Below are positions 1-12,333 of a DNA stretch of 64,000 nt, one piece after another. Position 1 is the first letter of the stretch, and each line of letters begins with the position of its first letter. The notes under the pieces were generated by a model. The model was not told the DNA's origin. It saw nothing but the letters and a program-made list of their open reading frames with translations, and did no database searches. The stretch comes from Isoetes taiwanensis (taxonomy: Eukaryota > Streptophyta > Lycopodiopsida > Isoetales > Isoetaceae), in assembly GCA_021234155.1 (NCBI GenBank), contig JAJEKV010000060.1:2192323-2256322 (forward strand), in the 5' to 3' direction. The position numbers were made by a program, and so were the translations under genes.

Positions 1-1100
1 GAAATTGAAAACTAGAGGACAACCTTATGGAGGTAACTTCAGCAGGTCAAAGATCAAGATGGTGAAAAAGAGAGCTTGAACGCACATAATGAAGGGATTA
101 CAAAAAGGACAATAGAGACATCAAGAACAAACACATGTCTTGCTAAGAAGAACTACTCAACAGAGGCTGAATCTACCCCAAAATACGTGCAAGGTATTGG
201 AGTCACTAGGATCTAGTGGAAGCTCCTTAGGAGCAGGTATTTTGAGTAGATTCTTTTATAGATCATCTAGAAGCTAGCATTCCAGATGAGTTAGCATCTT
301 GTCTTCATAGTTAGCATATTATATGTGGTCAGTGCATAGAGCCAACCAGGCTACGTAGGCTATGGAATGATTGAGCATTACACAATGGGGTTAGTAGTAA
401 AATGGAGGGAGGTCCCTGTTGAGCGCAGCATTGGGACCCATAGTAGGCTAGGTTTATAGTCTGTCACTTCATGTGAGCCAGGTATGAGTCCGTCACTTCC
501 TGAGTCAATGGTGTCTCCCTGATTATCAAGAGTTACAGGTGTTGGCCTAGCTCTTATTTTGAAGTGTTCAGTCAAATAAGTGTGACGACCATACGTAGGA
601 TTATGACAGTAAGGACGTGTATCGGCACGATCCTCTAGCTACCTATTGAGCCACTACACTCTAGGAAGCAACGACACAACTCTTCCTACCTCATCGGACC
701 GAAGAGATGCAACCCAAAGTAGTCTCATTGGGTGATACTATGAAACTGCGTCTTCAACATGTTACAGTCACGACATAGCCTGATTTATTCTATCTGCAAA
801 GTACGCATAGGAGGGTGGATGGAATGGTCAACCCTAACCATTTCTACTGCCAGCCCAAGTCATTGCATAACTCAAGGCCTCAGGTGGGCGATGGGTGATC
901 TCAGGTGTGTTTGTTCACTCTCGCTTTCTTTTTAAATTATTGCAATTGGTAGCCGCGATCCTGTAGGCTCCTATTCGGTATGGAGCTTAACGATCATTCG
1001 TTGGAATCAAACAGTATTTTCCAAAAATAATGGTTAGTATTCGTAGAGAGGGGACAAACAAAAGGGAATAGGTAAGGACCTTGAAAGAAAGGAGGGAAAG
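1..1100. other. Intergenic DNA, no gene recognised
   Basis: I see no conserved coding region, RNA gene or clear repeat here. The only open frame is a 65-codon minus-strand one at 378-575 with no recognisable motif. The stretch ends at the presumed left border of the LINE that starts near 1101. Confidence 0.5.
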
Positions 1101-1294
1101 GGGGCGATTAGTGATTACTAGGGATGACGTCATCAGCAAGCGCTATTTTTCTTGATCTGTTTGTCTTTTATGATTCAAACATTCTTGATCGAATTCCATA
1201 AGGATTTCTCCATCTGATCTGAAATTCCACCCAAATATTTGCTAGCTCTGTAGAGGCCTAGCGAAAAACACACTCCTCATTTGGTTATCTTTGT

Positions 1295-1585
1295 ATGGAT
1301 ACCAAATTTTTCACGATTTTGAAACAAGATCAAAGAATTACTTGTGATTTTCTTACAGGACCATCCACCAAGCTTTGGGATAATCTTGTATTCAATCAAT
1401 TCTTTCCAGACTCTTTGTTTGTCTCAGACTACTCAATTGTGCCTAGCACGGAAGAATTTGAGTGTGAAATTGTTGAATCTTGGGTGCTAGAATTCACAAG
1501 AAATACAAATATCTCGGCTATGGCAATTTTCCAGGTGCATTGTGATTGGACAGACAAGAAAATTTCAGTGAAGATCTTCTCATAA
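1295..1585 (+). CDS. Small ORF in the LINE 5' region, unknown
   Basis: A 96-codon frame with a true ATG lies in the leader of the LINE, ahead of ORF1. I do not recognise its product and see no zinc-knuckle, coiled coil or membrane segment in it. It may be an N-terminal piece of ORF1 or a chance frame in the 5' untranslated region. Its position inside the presumed element makes an independent host gene unlikely. Confidence 0.25.
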   Translation: MDTKFFTILKQDQRITCDFLTGPSTKLWDNLVFNQFFPDSLFVSDYSIVPSTEEFECEIVESWVLEFTRNTNISAMAIFQVHCDWTDKKISVKIFS

Positions 1586-2184
1586 TGATTCAATTTCGGG
1601 TATGTTCTCGAGTAATTCTGGCAATTTTATGGTGTTCTAATCCCTCTTAGCTATTAGATAGATCTTTCCTCCCTTCTTTCATTTGCATCTCCTTTTGAGA
1701 TATCTATTTCAACATCTTCCTTTGCCTTCCTCAATTTTGCTGGTCTTCCTTCTTTTCTTTTGCATTTATGACGAATTTCCCTCAAAAAAATAAACTTTTT
1801 TGAGACCCTTTAGCCCTAAATCAAATTCTCTTTCTCTTTTGCACAATTTCATGCACCTTTCCGCTGAACAAAGAGGCGATCTTCTTGCTCAGTTAAGTGG
1901 CTTCCATCTCGATCCTCCAAAAATCTTTAAATTTGGGGATTTCTCTAACCTGGACCCTTTGGTAAAAGATATGCATCATTTCAGCCACTTTGCTCCTAAC
2001 TAGGTCATGCTATCATTGGATCCTAGGGGGACTCAAAACTATGGAGTTCCAATTCCGCTCTTTCCGAGACCAAGGCATCCATGCATTCTTGATGAGCAAT
2101 TCGCTTCTGAATTTGAGTTCCAACAGTCCCGAGCCCCTACAAACACTCAAATGTTCAGAGGTATTCGTTTGAACTCTCAAATGA

Positions 2185-4575
2185 TTGCTTCTAAAAATTG
2201 AGTCTCACTACCCTTACCTTCTTGTTGAATGTGGCTTAACCACCTGTGATACTTTCCATTTATCATTTTTAAAATGGAACGCCATTCTACCTTTGAATGA
2301 TTTCAAAAAGTTCAATATTGCCTTAGTGACTATGAGTGAGCTCAGCCCCATTTATTGGAATGAAGACTGCTTTTCAAGCTTATTCAACTCCTTTGGCACT
2401 TATCTGACCACTGAATGCTCCCCCTATAAATTACCAAATGCTTTGTTCAGATTGATATTACCAAAGACATCCCTACTGCTATTTCCTTTCTTGATTTCTT
2501 TGGAAAGAACTCTATCTTGCAGCTTAGATGGGTTGATTTACCAAAATTTTGCCAGAAATGCACTTCGAGGCATAATATTGCAGTGACTGTTTTTTGGAAA
2601 AGGATATTGAGAAAATAAACTCAAAGGAAAATTCAGTGAGAGAAACTGCAAATATTGTGCCCCCCCAAACAAGCAGCTTCTACAACACACTATATGGATA
2701 ACATATCTATACAACATATTGATCTAGCCAAAGATAGACCAGATCAGAACATTCCTGGATCACAAAATGAATGGAAAAGAATCAGTGGCAGTGTTAGGAG
2801 AATGCAAAAGCAAAGGGAAGCAAGAGTTGCAGCATAATCCAGAAACTTCTATCAAGTCTCAGATCTCTTACAAAGCTTCTACATCTGATAAGCTACTCAA
2901 AATGCTTCAAAAATTGCTTCAAAAATCAATATGGAGAATATTGATCATAACAAAAGTATGTTAAAAGGGACATCCAAATTTCCAATTTTGCCTCCAGAAA
3001 TAGATTTACATAATACTCTATCTGGCATGCTGAAAGAATCTAGGAAATCTACCAGTCAGCAACCTTTGTGTTCAATCAAAGGTACTCCAGGTAGACAAGT
3101 TGAAAAGAGAAAAGACTCAGTTGGTTTGAATACTCCAAACACTTTGATGACAATACTTGAGCCACAAGGTTTGAATGGAGTTCCATTAGTTATGGAAAAA
3201 GGGAATGATATCCTCAAAATAAGCATACAAAACTCAATCACGGCTGCTCGTATCCTGCCAAGCAGGGAAGTTGAGATCTCGAAGAATATGGAATTTCAGG
3301 ATAAAGATCTTGTAATCAACCAAGAGCCTCATCCTGCAGAAGACAGTGAAAACGAGATTCACAATCTAAAAGTCTCAAATTTCTTTGCTATTCTTGCTCA
3401 AATTAGTAATGATCCTGGTGTAGATCTTGATGCAGAATTAATATGTATTGATTCTATTGAGCCTCCCACTTCTCATTCCATTAAAACTACATATGTAAAT
3501 TCACAAAACAACCTTTCCATGCATATCTTTACACACAAATCACCAACTGCTAAGGTCTCTGATCCTGTGGACCTTATTGACTTATTACAACCATCATCCC
3601 CCATTGCTAATATTGCTGCCATTTCCCCTAAGATTGCTCTCGAGCTAGTGTCAGTTGGGAAAAATGAAAGGGATGGTGTTAAGAATACATCAACAGTTTG
3701 GGAAAACAACTTGCTATATACAGATTCTCTGAAATTTACATTAGCTACAACAGTGGATACTCAGGAAGAACGTCAAGGTCACTCAGACAGTATAGATTCT
3801 CAGGCAGTACCATTAACAGCAGAAATAGAGGCTGACATAATTGAAGATCATGCTTTGCAATCAATTGGACATGCAGAAATCTATCACCTGGACACAAACA
3901 TTCCCATGTAAGATGTAACATTCCTAACCGACATGTTCTTAACCAACTGGGCAAAACCGTCTAGACGTTTATGAGTTATCGCTTATACCCATTTATGCCA
4001 GTGTCTCGGGAACGCGACACCTAGATCTATTCGAGCAGTCTCCCATGGGTCTGTTACAATCTCTCCCACTAGAACTATGCTCGTCCTCAAGCATCACAAA
4101 CCATAGACCACACCACCCCGTGGTATTGGGGTCTGTTACAATCTCTCCCACTAGAACTATGCTCGTCCTCAAGCATCACAAACCATAGACCACACCACCC
4201 CGTGGTGTCTAATGCCAAGTCATGACCTACCGTCCAACGGTATTACGGATCATACTTGCCCCCATGGAGACTCGAACTCAAGCCCTGCTCTGATACCAAA
4301 TGTAAAGTTCCTAATCGACATGCCCTTAACCAACTGGGCAAAATGACACCAAGATCTACTCGAGCAGTCTCCCATGGGTCTGTTACATAAGATCTTTCCA
4401 CTATAAACTCTGAGTTTATGTCTAAATATGACTGTTCTAATAAGGTTGCTTCTAAAACCTCCAATGATAATGGTTTAATTAATTCTACTGTTAAAGATTG
4501 TTGTAACTCTAAATTTTGAAAATGCTCACACTCAAATATAAACTCTGATGATGGTAATTCAGATGGCTCTAACAA
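2185..4575 (+). pseudogene. LINE ORF1 remnant (zinc-knuckle nucleic-acid-binding protein)
   Basis: Frame fragments at 2185-2586 and 2931-3911 look like a plant LINE ORF1. The first resembles the DUF4283-type region of such proteins. In the +1 frame around 2521-2590 it contains LPKFCQKCTSRHN, the usual Leu-Pro-x-Phe-Cys-x-x-Cys start of a CCHC zinc knuckle, so a frameshift separates the domain from its knuckle. The 326-codon frame at 2931-3911 is the low-complexity, Ser/Thr/Asn-rich tail typical of these ORFs. It is cut at 3911 by the TRIM and coding-like sequence resumes after 4392. ORF1 proteins bind the element's RNA; this copy cannot make an intact one. Confidence 0.6.
3914..4387 (-). mobile_element. 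TRIM retrotransposon inserted in LINE ORF1
   Basis: This is a 474-base terminal-repeat retrotransposon in miniature. It begins TGTAAC and ends GTTACA, and is flanked by the perfect 5-base duplication TAAGA at 3909-3913 and 4388-4392. The terminal repeats are 3914-4058 (145 bases) and 4301-4387 (87 bases). They share their ends, and the first has about 57 extra bases in the middle. Next to the right repeat, on the minus strand, is TGGTATCAGAGC (about 4288-4299), the standard primer-binding site for initiator Met-tRNA, so the element points leftward. The interior has an 82-base direct duplication (4059 and 4141) and no coding capacity. It must have been mobilised by another element. Confidence 0.88.
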
Positions 4576-4826
4576 GAAAACTCCCCTGAGAATAATATTT
4601 CAAATAGGGCTTTATGATGCTTTTCTTGTTGCTCCTCAAACCAGTGCTGTAAAAGCCATTCCTAAACTTAAACCTTGGTAAATAAAACTGGTAAGAAAAT
4701 TGATATGAATGTTTTCGTCAAAATTCATGGCACTCGTGCTGCAAACACTCGTCTAAGAGCTAAGAGATCTTCCAAGTATCGTTGATCTCTAATCTAGTGC
4801 CTCCATTCCTTCATATCTCATTATCT

Positions 4827-7800
4827 ATGAAGATTGTCATATGGAATCTATGTGTGGAATAAAAGGCCCTTTAAAAATAAGAAGGGCTATTTCTCAAATT
4901 AAAAATTATGATGCTGACATTATTTTCCTTCAAGAGCTTAGGTTCCCAAACTTCGAACGTTCTAATTTAGCAGATTGGATTTTCTTGTTTACCTGGATTG
5001 ATGCCACTGGAACCTCAGGGGGGCTTTGCATTATTTGGAAACACCTGGATTATAGCTCAGTCTGTAATAGTCCATGTAGGACTTGGCAAGCGGTTAACTT
5101 CAAACATAAAGATCTTTGCTTTGGTGTTATAAGAGTAATAAAGACCAATGACTCTCGAGTAAGAGCTATCACTTAGCCTTCTGTTAGCAATTGGGTAGCC
5201 ACTCAAACCTGTGACACTTGGATCATGGCTGGAGATTTCAATAATACTCCTACCTGGGATATGAAAAGTGGCAAAAATTTGAACATGTCCACTGCTGAAA
5301 GAACTCAATGGGAACTTATGTTAGACAACCATTTTTTTCATCATATCCCTTCTTCCACCTCTACTTACACCTGGTCAAACAAGCAAGATCATAACACAAG
5401 AGTATATTGTGTCCTTGATAGATACTACATTTATAATATGCAGGATGATTTTTGGAGCATTTGCCTTGTTTATGGTGATGAATGTACATCTATCTCTGAT
5501 CATCAGCCTCAGTTCTTTGTTACCAAGCATACTCTCTCTATTAAGAGACATGGTAATATTTCTTTGAAGCTGAATTGCTCCCTTTTGGAATTGGATTCCT
5601 TCTGCAGTGAGTTTATTGCCTACTATAACACTCTTCCCAAAGTGAGATCCTTCAATTCTATGAGATTCTTCTATGCTAATATTAGGGAATTTAAATCTTG
5701 GACCAAACAGTGGTCTAAGCAGTTATATGACAGCAGATTGGCCGAAAAAAGGTCTTACCAGCAGGAAATGAAAGAAATGAATTTAAAACTTCAAGATGAT
5801 CCTCTTAATATTGAGCTTCATTGGCAAGAAGGTAACCCTGAAATGATTATTAAAACTATTGAGGAGCTAGAAGCAAAGGGGGCGTCCATTAGATGCAAAC
5901 TCAAATGTTTCTCGAACATGGATCATGGAAATTCCAAATTTTTCTTTAGAGTGGCAAAATCTAGGCTACTGAGAAGTCAACTTTCCTCTGTCAAAGATGT
6001 CAATGACAACATTCTTTCTAATCAAAAAGATATTTCTAATTTCTTCTGTGCTAAATATTCTAGAATTTTCTCTCCACTTACAGACAACCCTGCTCAAACT
6101 ACTGAGGCCAAATCTTTCACTGACTTAATTGATAATCATGGCCTTCATAGTAACAAAATCATGCCTACTACTCTAGAGGCAATTCCAATGGACGAAGAGA
6201 TCTTCTCAACCCTGAAGACTATAGCTAAAGGCAAGAGTCCTGGCCCTGATGGTTTGCTGTCCGAGTTTTACCTTAGGTTCAGGGATACAATCAAGCAAGA
6301 TTTTATGCATATGATCAAGGGCTTTTGGAACTCCAATCATCTCAATCCTACTTTTTCATCTGGTCTAATTACCTTAATTCCTAAGGTAGATAGCCCTCAA
6401 TCTTTCTCAAATTGGAGGCCTATCTCCTTAACAAATTCCACTTATAAAGTTTGAGCCAAAATTTTAGCCAACAGGATTAAATCCCATCTGCTATGTATTG
6501 ATAAATACATAGCAGCAATGGAGGGAATCAATGATGACTTTAAGGTGTGATATATCGTGAAAATGCTATATTTCACCAATTTTATAAGTCTCAATTCGAT
6601 TGTTTAATAGGATGCGTTAGCTCAAAAGATTTATAAAACCGCCAATATTTGATAGTATTGCATCCTAAGCAAATTAATGGACATTATATAGTGGGAGATC
6701 TTAATTTTTGGTAAGACATCTTAATTCTACTAAATTTATTTCTATAAAATAAGTTAGAAAAATAGAAAACAATTGCCATTATTTCTATGGTTTAGAAGTA
6801 GACAGAGGATGATAAAGTCATCACTGGAGGGAATGCACTGGAACAATACCAAACAAAATTGCATCTTATTAAAGCTGGACTTCTCCAAAGCTTTTGGTAC
6901 TGTTAGGTGGAATTTCTTAGAATATTCCCTCAAAAAGCTAGGTTTCAGTGACAAGGTCATAAAGCTCATTCTGCAATTGAATTCCAGATCACAATCTACA
7001 GTCTTAGTAAATGGATCTCCTAGATATTGTTTTCCATGAGCTCGAGGTGTCAGGCAAGGATGCCCTCTAGCTTCTTATCGTTTTTTAGTAGTTGCTAAGA
7101 TGCTTACAAGAGTCATATCTTATCAGCAAACTGAGGGTAGCATTATTGGCCTCACTCTTCCTGATAGCACTACCAATTTATCCATTCTTCAATATACTGA
7201 CGACTCCTTAAGCTTCCTCAAAAATGACCACAATATCATTGATACCTTGCTCCAGATCATTAATAATTTTGGTGCAGCTTCTGGAGTCCATTTAAACAGG
7301 ATGTAATATTATGGGTGATCTCTCCATTGATAGCATTGCAGACATCAAATGCATGAACTCGACTGAGACAACTAATCTTTTGGACATGCCTTTTTCTCTC
7401 AATCCCAGTCTCAAAGGGTTATGGACTCCTATTGTTACTCGAATCAGGAAGAAGCTAGGTAGTTATAGCAATTGTCTTTCCTTAGCAGGTAGAACCATAA
7501 TTTCCAACTCAGTCATAGCTGCCTCTCACATGTATTTTTCTTCTACACTTTTAGCCCCTAAGTGTATCTATCAACAGCTAGAAAGGATTGTGAGGAACTT
7601 TATATGGGGTAAGCAACACATGGTCAACTGGAACTCTATTATCAGAGATAAGAAGCAAAGTGATATTGGTTGTAAAAACTTGATTCTTCAAGGCTATGCT
7701 TTGGCTGGAAAATACATTTGGCAATCTTTATTCATGCAGAACATTCCAGCTTCTATCTTCATTAAATACTGGCTATCTTGCTATGCAAAAAGGCATTGCT

Positions 7801-9263
7801 ATACTCACCATACCTTGCCTTCCTCTACCTTCACAACTTTGCAACCTGCTCCTAATATTTCCCCCCTCATGAGAAATATGATTGTGGCCTGGAATAATGT
7901 CCATACTGCTTCTGAACATACTAATTTGGAGAGAAGTCATTCTCACACAAACATCTTCTGGAATCCACATCTTTCTAGAGGTAATAACACTCCGTTGGCA
8001 ATCAGACACGCCAAATTGTATAAGAAATGGAGAGATTACAACATTCTGAATCTTGGTGATCTATGGGATCATAACAGATGGATTTCCTGGACCTCCCTGA
8101 AGAGTAGGATCAGAGGTAGTTCTTCTGATAAAATTCTTTTCAAGTACATTATGCAAAAGGTTAGCAATGTTAATCTTTCAACAAATCAATCTAGTTATGG
8201 CTGGACTCTTCTTGGTAAGCGCTACTATAAAGTTTCCAAGATTTACAATTGCTTGAATAAATCTCATCTGCCCTCTAATGCAAAACCATATTGGAGAATT
8301 TTGGATGAAGTAGAAGCCAGGCTTTATAAAAACATCTGGAATTCTTACTTGACCCCAAAAATTTCTTATTTAATTGCTAATAAAAGTGTGCCAAACCTGG
8401 AAACCCTTTTCAAGCATTCTAATCATTATCTTTCTGAAACTGGTTTGATTATTCTTTCAATATTAATTGTCCTGCTTTTCTGCTTGATTTTATGATGAAC
8501 GATGATGCATTCACAAATTCTTTATGTCACGTCGCTCTATGGAATGTTTGGAAGCATAGGAATAGATGCTTATATAGAGGCAAAACCATGTCTATCTATT
8601 GGATCAAAACTCAAGTTATATATGATATTGAATTAGCTGATACAAGTGAAAAACATTTAGATAAAGATTTTGTAGACAATAAGTGGTTTAGTACAGGCAA
8701 TTTCAATGGTTCCTTTCAATTATTTAAACTCAATTGTCATGCATCACTTACTGACATTGATTCTTCATCTCCTAGATTACATGATGAGTCTTAGCAGAGA
8801 TACTGGTACTTTTGTGGAGCCAGCCGAATACACTTTATTTTCAGAGCAGAGATTGTTACATGATATACAGTATACAAATGGCTTCTGGACTGGTCCGGTA
8901 ACGGGAATCACGGATATCGATATACTAAATATCCCTGATGAAGAAATTGATTGGGCTATAGAATTTTGTAGAGGCACCTACCTGATGACTCAGCTCTAGT
9001 GGTTTTTAGAATGCAACAACAGGAAAATGATTGACCAGCACTTTGAATACTACAGGGAATGTTACTACCACCACAATCGTCTAGCAGATGCTTATGGCAC
9101 TTTTATAATTCCTATATCCACAACTAATGCTGATAGGCTGATTCTAGAGCTAAACTGGGGAAATGGCAATACTCTCATCTTACAACCAAACTTCCAGGCT
9201 CATTATGACTTCATCAGCTCTTACTCCTTCCAAACACATTCACCCCCTTTGCCTTATCTCTGA
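4827..9263 (+). pseudogene. LINE ORF2 remnant (endonuclease and reverse transcriptase)
   Basis: The order is APE endonuclease, reverse transcriptase, C-terminal region. Endonuclease motifs are the start at 4827 (MKIVIWN), DIIFLQEL near 4915, MAGDFNN at 5225 and SDHQP near 5500. RT motifs are GKSPGPDG near 6230, NWRPISLTN near 6411, LKLDFSKAFG near 6870, GVRQGCPLAS near 7043 and YTDD near 7195. The thumb-like LSLAGR follows near 7473. Damage includes a 2-base frameshift near 4851, in-frame stops at 5174 and 6453, an intruding non-coding stretch at about 6530-6780 that replaces the QSGF..GR region, a stop near 7038 and a frame change near 7306. The product would nick target DNA and copy the RNA at the nick; this copy is inactive. 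Confidence 0.85.
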
Positions 9264-9736
9264 TTTGCACCGCGGCCACTTTTCCCAACTTCCTGAACCC
9301 TGATCACTATCATATACACTTATTTTCCTTGATTCCTCTTTACCAACTATGGGAGTCAATCTGATCTGCAATTAATTTCTGCATTAAGTTTGCATCTCTG
9401 TTCATCACTGCAGGAATTACTTCAAGAATTTTGTCTTCTGTGATGATGCTCAATATCTATAAGGGAGATTTCGACATTGAAGTTGGGATTTCTAAGTTGC
9501 AGCAAATCCTGTTATGGTTGAACACTTATTTGTTGTTTCAATCAAGTGTACTGAGTGCTTTCATAGCACAACAATTATTTTTGTCATTTTCTTTTGCATG
9601 TTTTATCACGAGTGGCCTCTCTATAATGGCTCACTCTATCTATTGTACCTTTTTCTATAAATAATGGAAAAACCCCACTCTCAAAAAAAAAAAAAGAGGG
9701 GAAAAAACGGGGAGGGAAAGCAGCAGCGGCAAGAAG

Positions 9737-10255
9737 ATGGTGACCACTAGGCTTCAAGGGGGAGAGAATGGCCTGATGATGATGCAAAGAGCAAGAGCAC
9801 AAATAATACTGGACGAGTTGAATGTGCTCCAAAGAGAGGTTCTCATAAAATTCAAGAAGAAATACAGATCCGAGTTCGCAGACTGTGTGAAACGATTAAC
9901 GGAAGTACCTACGGATGGAATAGAGAAAGAAGCGGATGCCATGGGAAAGATGAGCTATTATATATGCTATCTATACAAGCTCAAAAAAGAGGTAATCCGA
10001 TGCGTGGCGCTAGAGAAGCTTCTAAAGAAAAACGATGTGTGGCTAGGAAATGATCTGAAATCTCATTTCACCACTAACTATCACCTGTTTCAGCAGCAAA
10101 GGGAAGCACATGTGCTACTTTTATTGGATAAAGCGCAATTTTCAGCCAAAAATCTAGACAAGTTGCTGGCCATATTTGGGAACAAATTAGATTGCATGTT
10201 GACATTTGAATTGATGGTTGATGAGAACGAAGGAAGAAATATGAGGGAAGGATGA
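9737..10255 (+). CDS. Hypothetical protein, 172 aa
   Basis: This is an open frame with a true ATG, starting 27 bases after the presumed right border of the LINE. It is rich in Lys, Glu and Leu and looks largely helical; residues of about 20-60 and 80-110 could form amphipathic helices. There is no signal peptide, membrane segment or metal-binding cluster. I do not recognise the family. Downstream frames at 11218-11559, which include a CxxC...CxxC cluster (SCVACGRVQCLHCDR), could be a later exon of the same gene, but no splice join is demonstrable. It could be a host gene beside which the LINE inserted, or part of another old element. Confidence 0.35.
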   Translation: MVTTRLQGGENGLMMMQRARAQIILDELNVLQREVLIKFKKKYRSEFADCVKRLTEVPTDGIEKEADAMGKMSYYICYLYKLKKEVIRCVALEKLLKKNDVWLGNDLKSHFTTNYHLFQQQREAHVLLLLDKAQFSAKNLDKLLAIFGNKLDCMLTFELMVDENEGRNMREG

Positions 10256-11217
10256 AGTTAAGTTTAGTTTAGTCCAGAAAATCACCAACATGGATCCCAT
10301 CAGTTTAAAAATTTATAAATGGCATGTTTTTAGTAAAATCGTAAGCATTTGTCTGATGAATTGAGATATAGTAACCATCAAACATAAGACAATATATATC
10401 ATTTGAATTTTCCAGATCATTCAACCTTGAAAAAGTAGGTATACTTGTAGTGTTTATGGGCCGTTTGATCCACAATAGTAGTAAATGTAGAGTAATTAAA
10501 TCGGACGAGCAAATATATAAATCTAGCCAATCTGAGGTCATTAATATGGAATGAATGGATCAGGGGAACGCTAGGCCCGAGTTTCAAATTCTGGAGCCGT
10601 TGGAGAGACACGTGGAGGATAACATGTAAAGCACATTGTTTGAGTCGGACAAATGATACAGAGCCTGGAAAATGAAACATTTCTTAGTTAAAGAAATATC
10701 AACACAATATTTGTTGAACGAAAATGCCACGAGGGCGGATCCCACTCGATATTGGGGAGTCAAATCAAGGAATGATCAAGCATCTAGACACCATGTAAAA
10801 CCTAGTGATAGGATAGGGGTTGGCAAAGGAATGTATTAACTAATGGAGGGCATGAGATTATGACTCTTCACAGGATAGGACACATGGAATGTCCGCGAAG
10901 GGACGAGGTACGAAAATTAATAGGGGTGGTAACTATCCAGACACAATAACACCGTGAGAAGAGAATTTTGTGGGAAGCCTACTAGTGACAAGACATGGGC
11001 CCAATATAAATTCAATACTTCGTAGATCAGAAAAGATAGGAGATGGGATAGAAGCGCCTCGATATATATATATTGTGGGTATCTCTCCAACTCTGGTGAT
11101 CGCGATTGCAACAATAGAACATCCTATTGAACCATGGATAAAGAGAAGCGAATCCTGGAGGTAGCGGCATAAGGTGATGAGCTTCTGGTAATCTAACAAT
11201 TCCATATAAAAAAGAAC
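10256..11217. other. AT-rich stretch without recognised gene
   Basis: Only short overlapping frames on both strands are present, and none has a recognisable motif. It could be an intron between the 9737-10255 and 11218-11559 frames, but I cannot identify convincing boundaries. Confidence 0.3.
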
Positions 11218-11559
11218 TTGAGGGTGCAAGGCTTTGGTGCATATACAATGGAGAGTGTCTTTTGTTTGGAGAGAGGATTAAGTTCTTGTGTAGCGTGTGG
11301 TAGGGTGCAGTGTCTGCACTGTGATCGGTTACTTCATGCACAAGATATGAAGGACACTGGTTATAATTTGCGGTTGCTCGAGATTATGGGGGTGCTGCAT
11401 GGGCTGCATGACAAAAACAATGATGTAAAGCAAGCTGATAAGGAAAGAGCGCTTAAATGCTTTGGTCTCCTTCATATGATAGGAGAAATAAAGAAAGCCG
11501 ACAGATACCAGCATGTGCTCCTTGTAGGCAACTATGCTAAGGTAGGTGTGAATTGTTGA
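11218..11559 (+). CDS. Hypothetical Cys-rich frame, possible exon
   Basis: The 113-codon frame opens with TTG, not ATG, which suggests an internal exon or a relic. Near its start it has two close Cys pairs (CVAC and CLHC, eight residues from first to first), which could hold one zinc ion. The rest is charged and helical. No family is recognised. It follows the 172-codon frame at 9737 in the same orientation and may belong with it. Confidence 0.25.
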   Translation: MRVQGFGAYTMESVFCLERGLSSCVACGRVQCLHCDRLLHAQDMKDTGYNLRLLEIMGVLHGLHDKNNDVKQADKERALKCFGLLHMIGEIKKADRYQHVLLVGNYAKVGVNC

Positions 11560-12333
11560 GAAAAGAATCCAGTTGATTACGTCTGCAGGGTTTTGCTTTC
11601 CAAAGGTATAGAAAAATTCAAGAAGGAAGAGGAACCCTCCTGCCGAGAGGAAATGCAGGCGGCAAAACCTAAATAGGGTTCTCCCGACCTGTTGCATCCA
11701 AATACTGGAATGATCTACTCCAACTGTAATTCAACTGCCTACCTCGCTTTGGTCTGCCCCAACTACTTGCTAGCCCCAACTATCTGCCCGATTTGGTCTG
11801 CCACCAACTATGTGTTGTGCCCAACTATCTACTCTGATAATTTTTCCTAGCAACATATTTGGATGATTGAGCAAGAGTGTTTTGACACTATCAGACATCT
11901 AAATTTTGTAAAAACAACAATAAATTTTGATATACATTCTGGATGTTGTTGCATAATATGATTTGAAGTGTTGTACAGGTAGGATTTAGGCACATAATTG
12001 TAATATACGGTTTTTTCTTAGGACAATTAGCCAATTAGCCAGTAATTGTGGGTAATCAACAGTAGGTCAAGTATGCAGAACCATACAGAATGTAATAGTT
12101 AAATAATTACGTAATGGTCAATCAGGATGGTGTATCTTGTAAAACCTAATGAGAAAACAGTGTTGGAAACTGTGCTCACATCTGGAACAAACTAGTCCAA
12201 TGCCCACCTAAGGGATAAAGGGACTTCTAAACGTCCTCTCTACATCCATGAGTATGTAGTTGTTAAATGTTTCCAATGCCATAAGGTAAAAGCATCTCGT
12301 TAGAAAATCACTGGAGAACCTCAAGCATTACTA

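Larger units (their letters stand above)
1101..9710 (+). mobile_element. Decayed non-LTR retrotransposon (LINE, L1-like)
   Basis: This is an old LINE about 8.6 kb long. In order it holds a 5' leader, an ORF1 with a zinc-knuckle-like motif (about 2185-3911, continuing past 4392), an ORF2 with an APE-type endonuclease and reverse transcriptase (4827-9263), an untranslated tail and an A13 run at 9683-9695. The ten-base word GGAGGGAAAG occurs at 1091-1100 and again at 9711-9720 and may be the target-site duplication. It lies 15 bases past the A run, so the right border is not certain. Both ORFs carry stops and frameshifts, so the copy is dead. A TRIM has inserted into ORF1. Family order and motifs match plant L1-type LINEs; the exact borders are inference. 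Confidence 0.8.
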
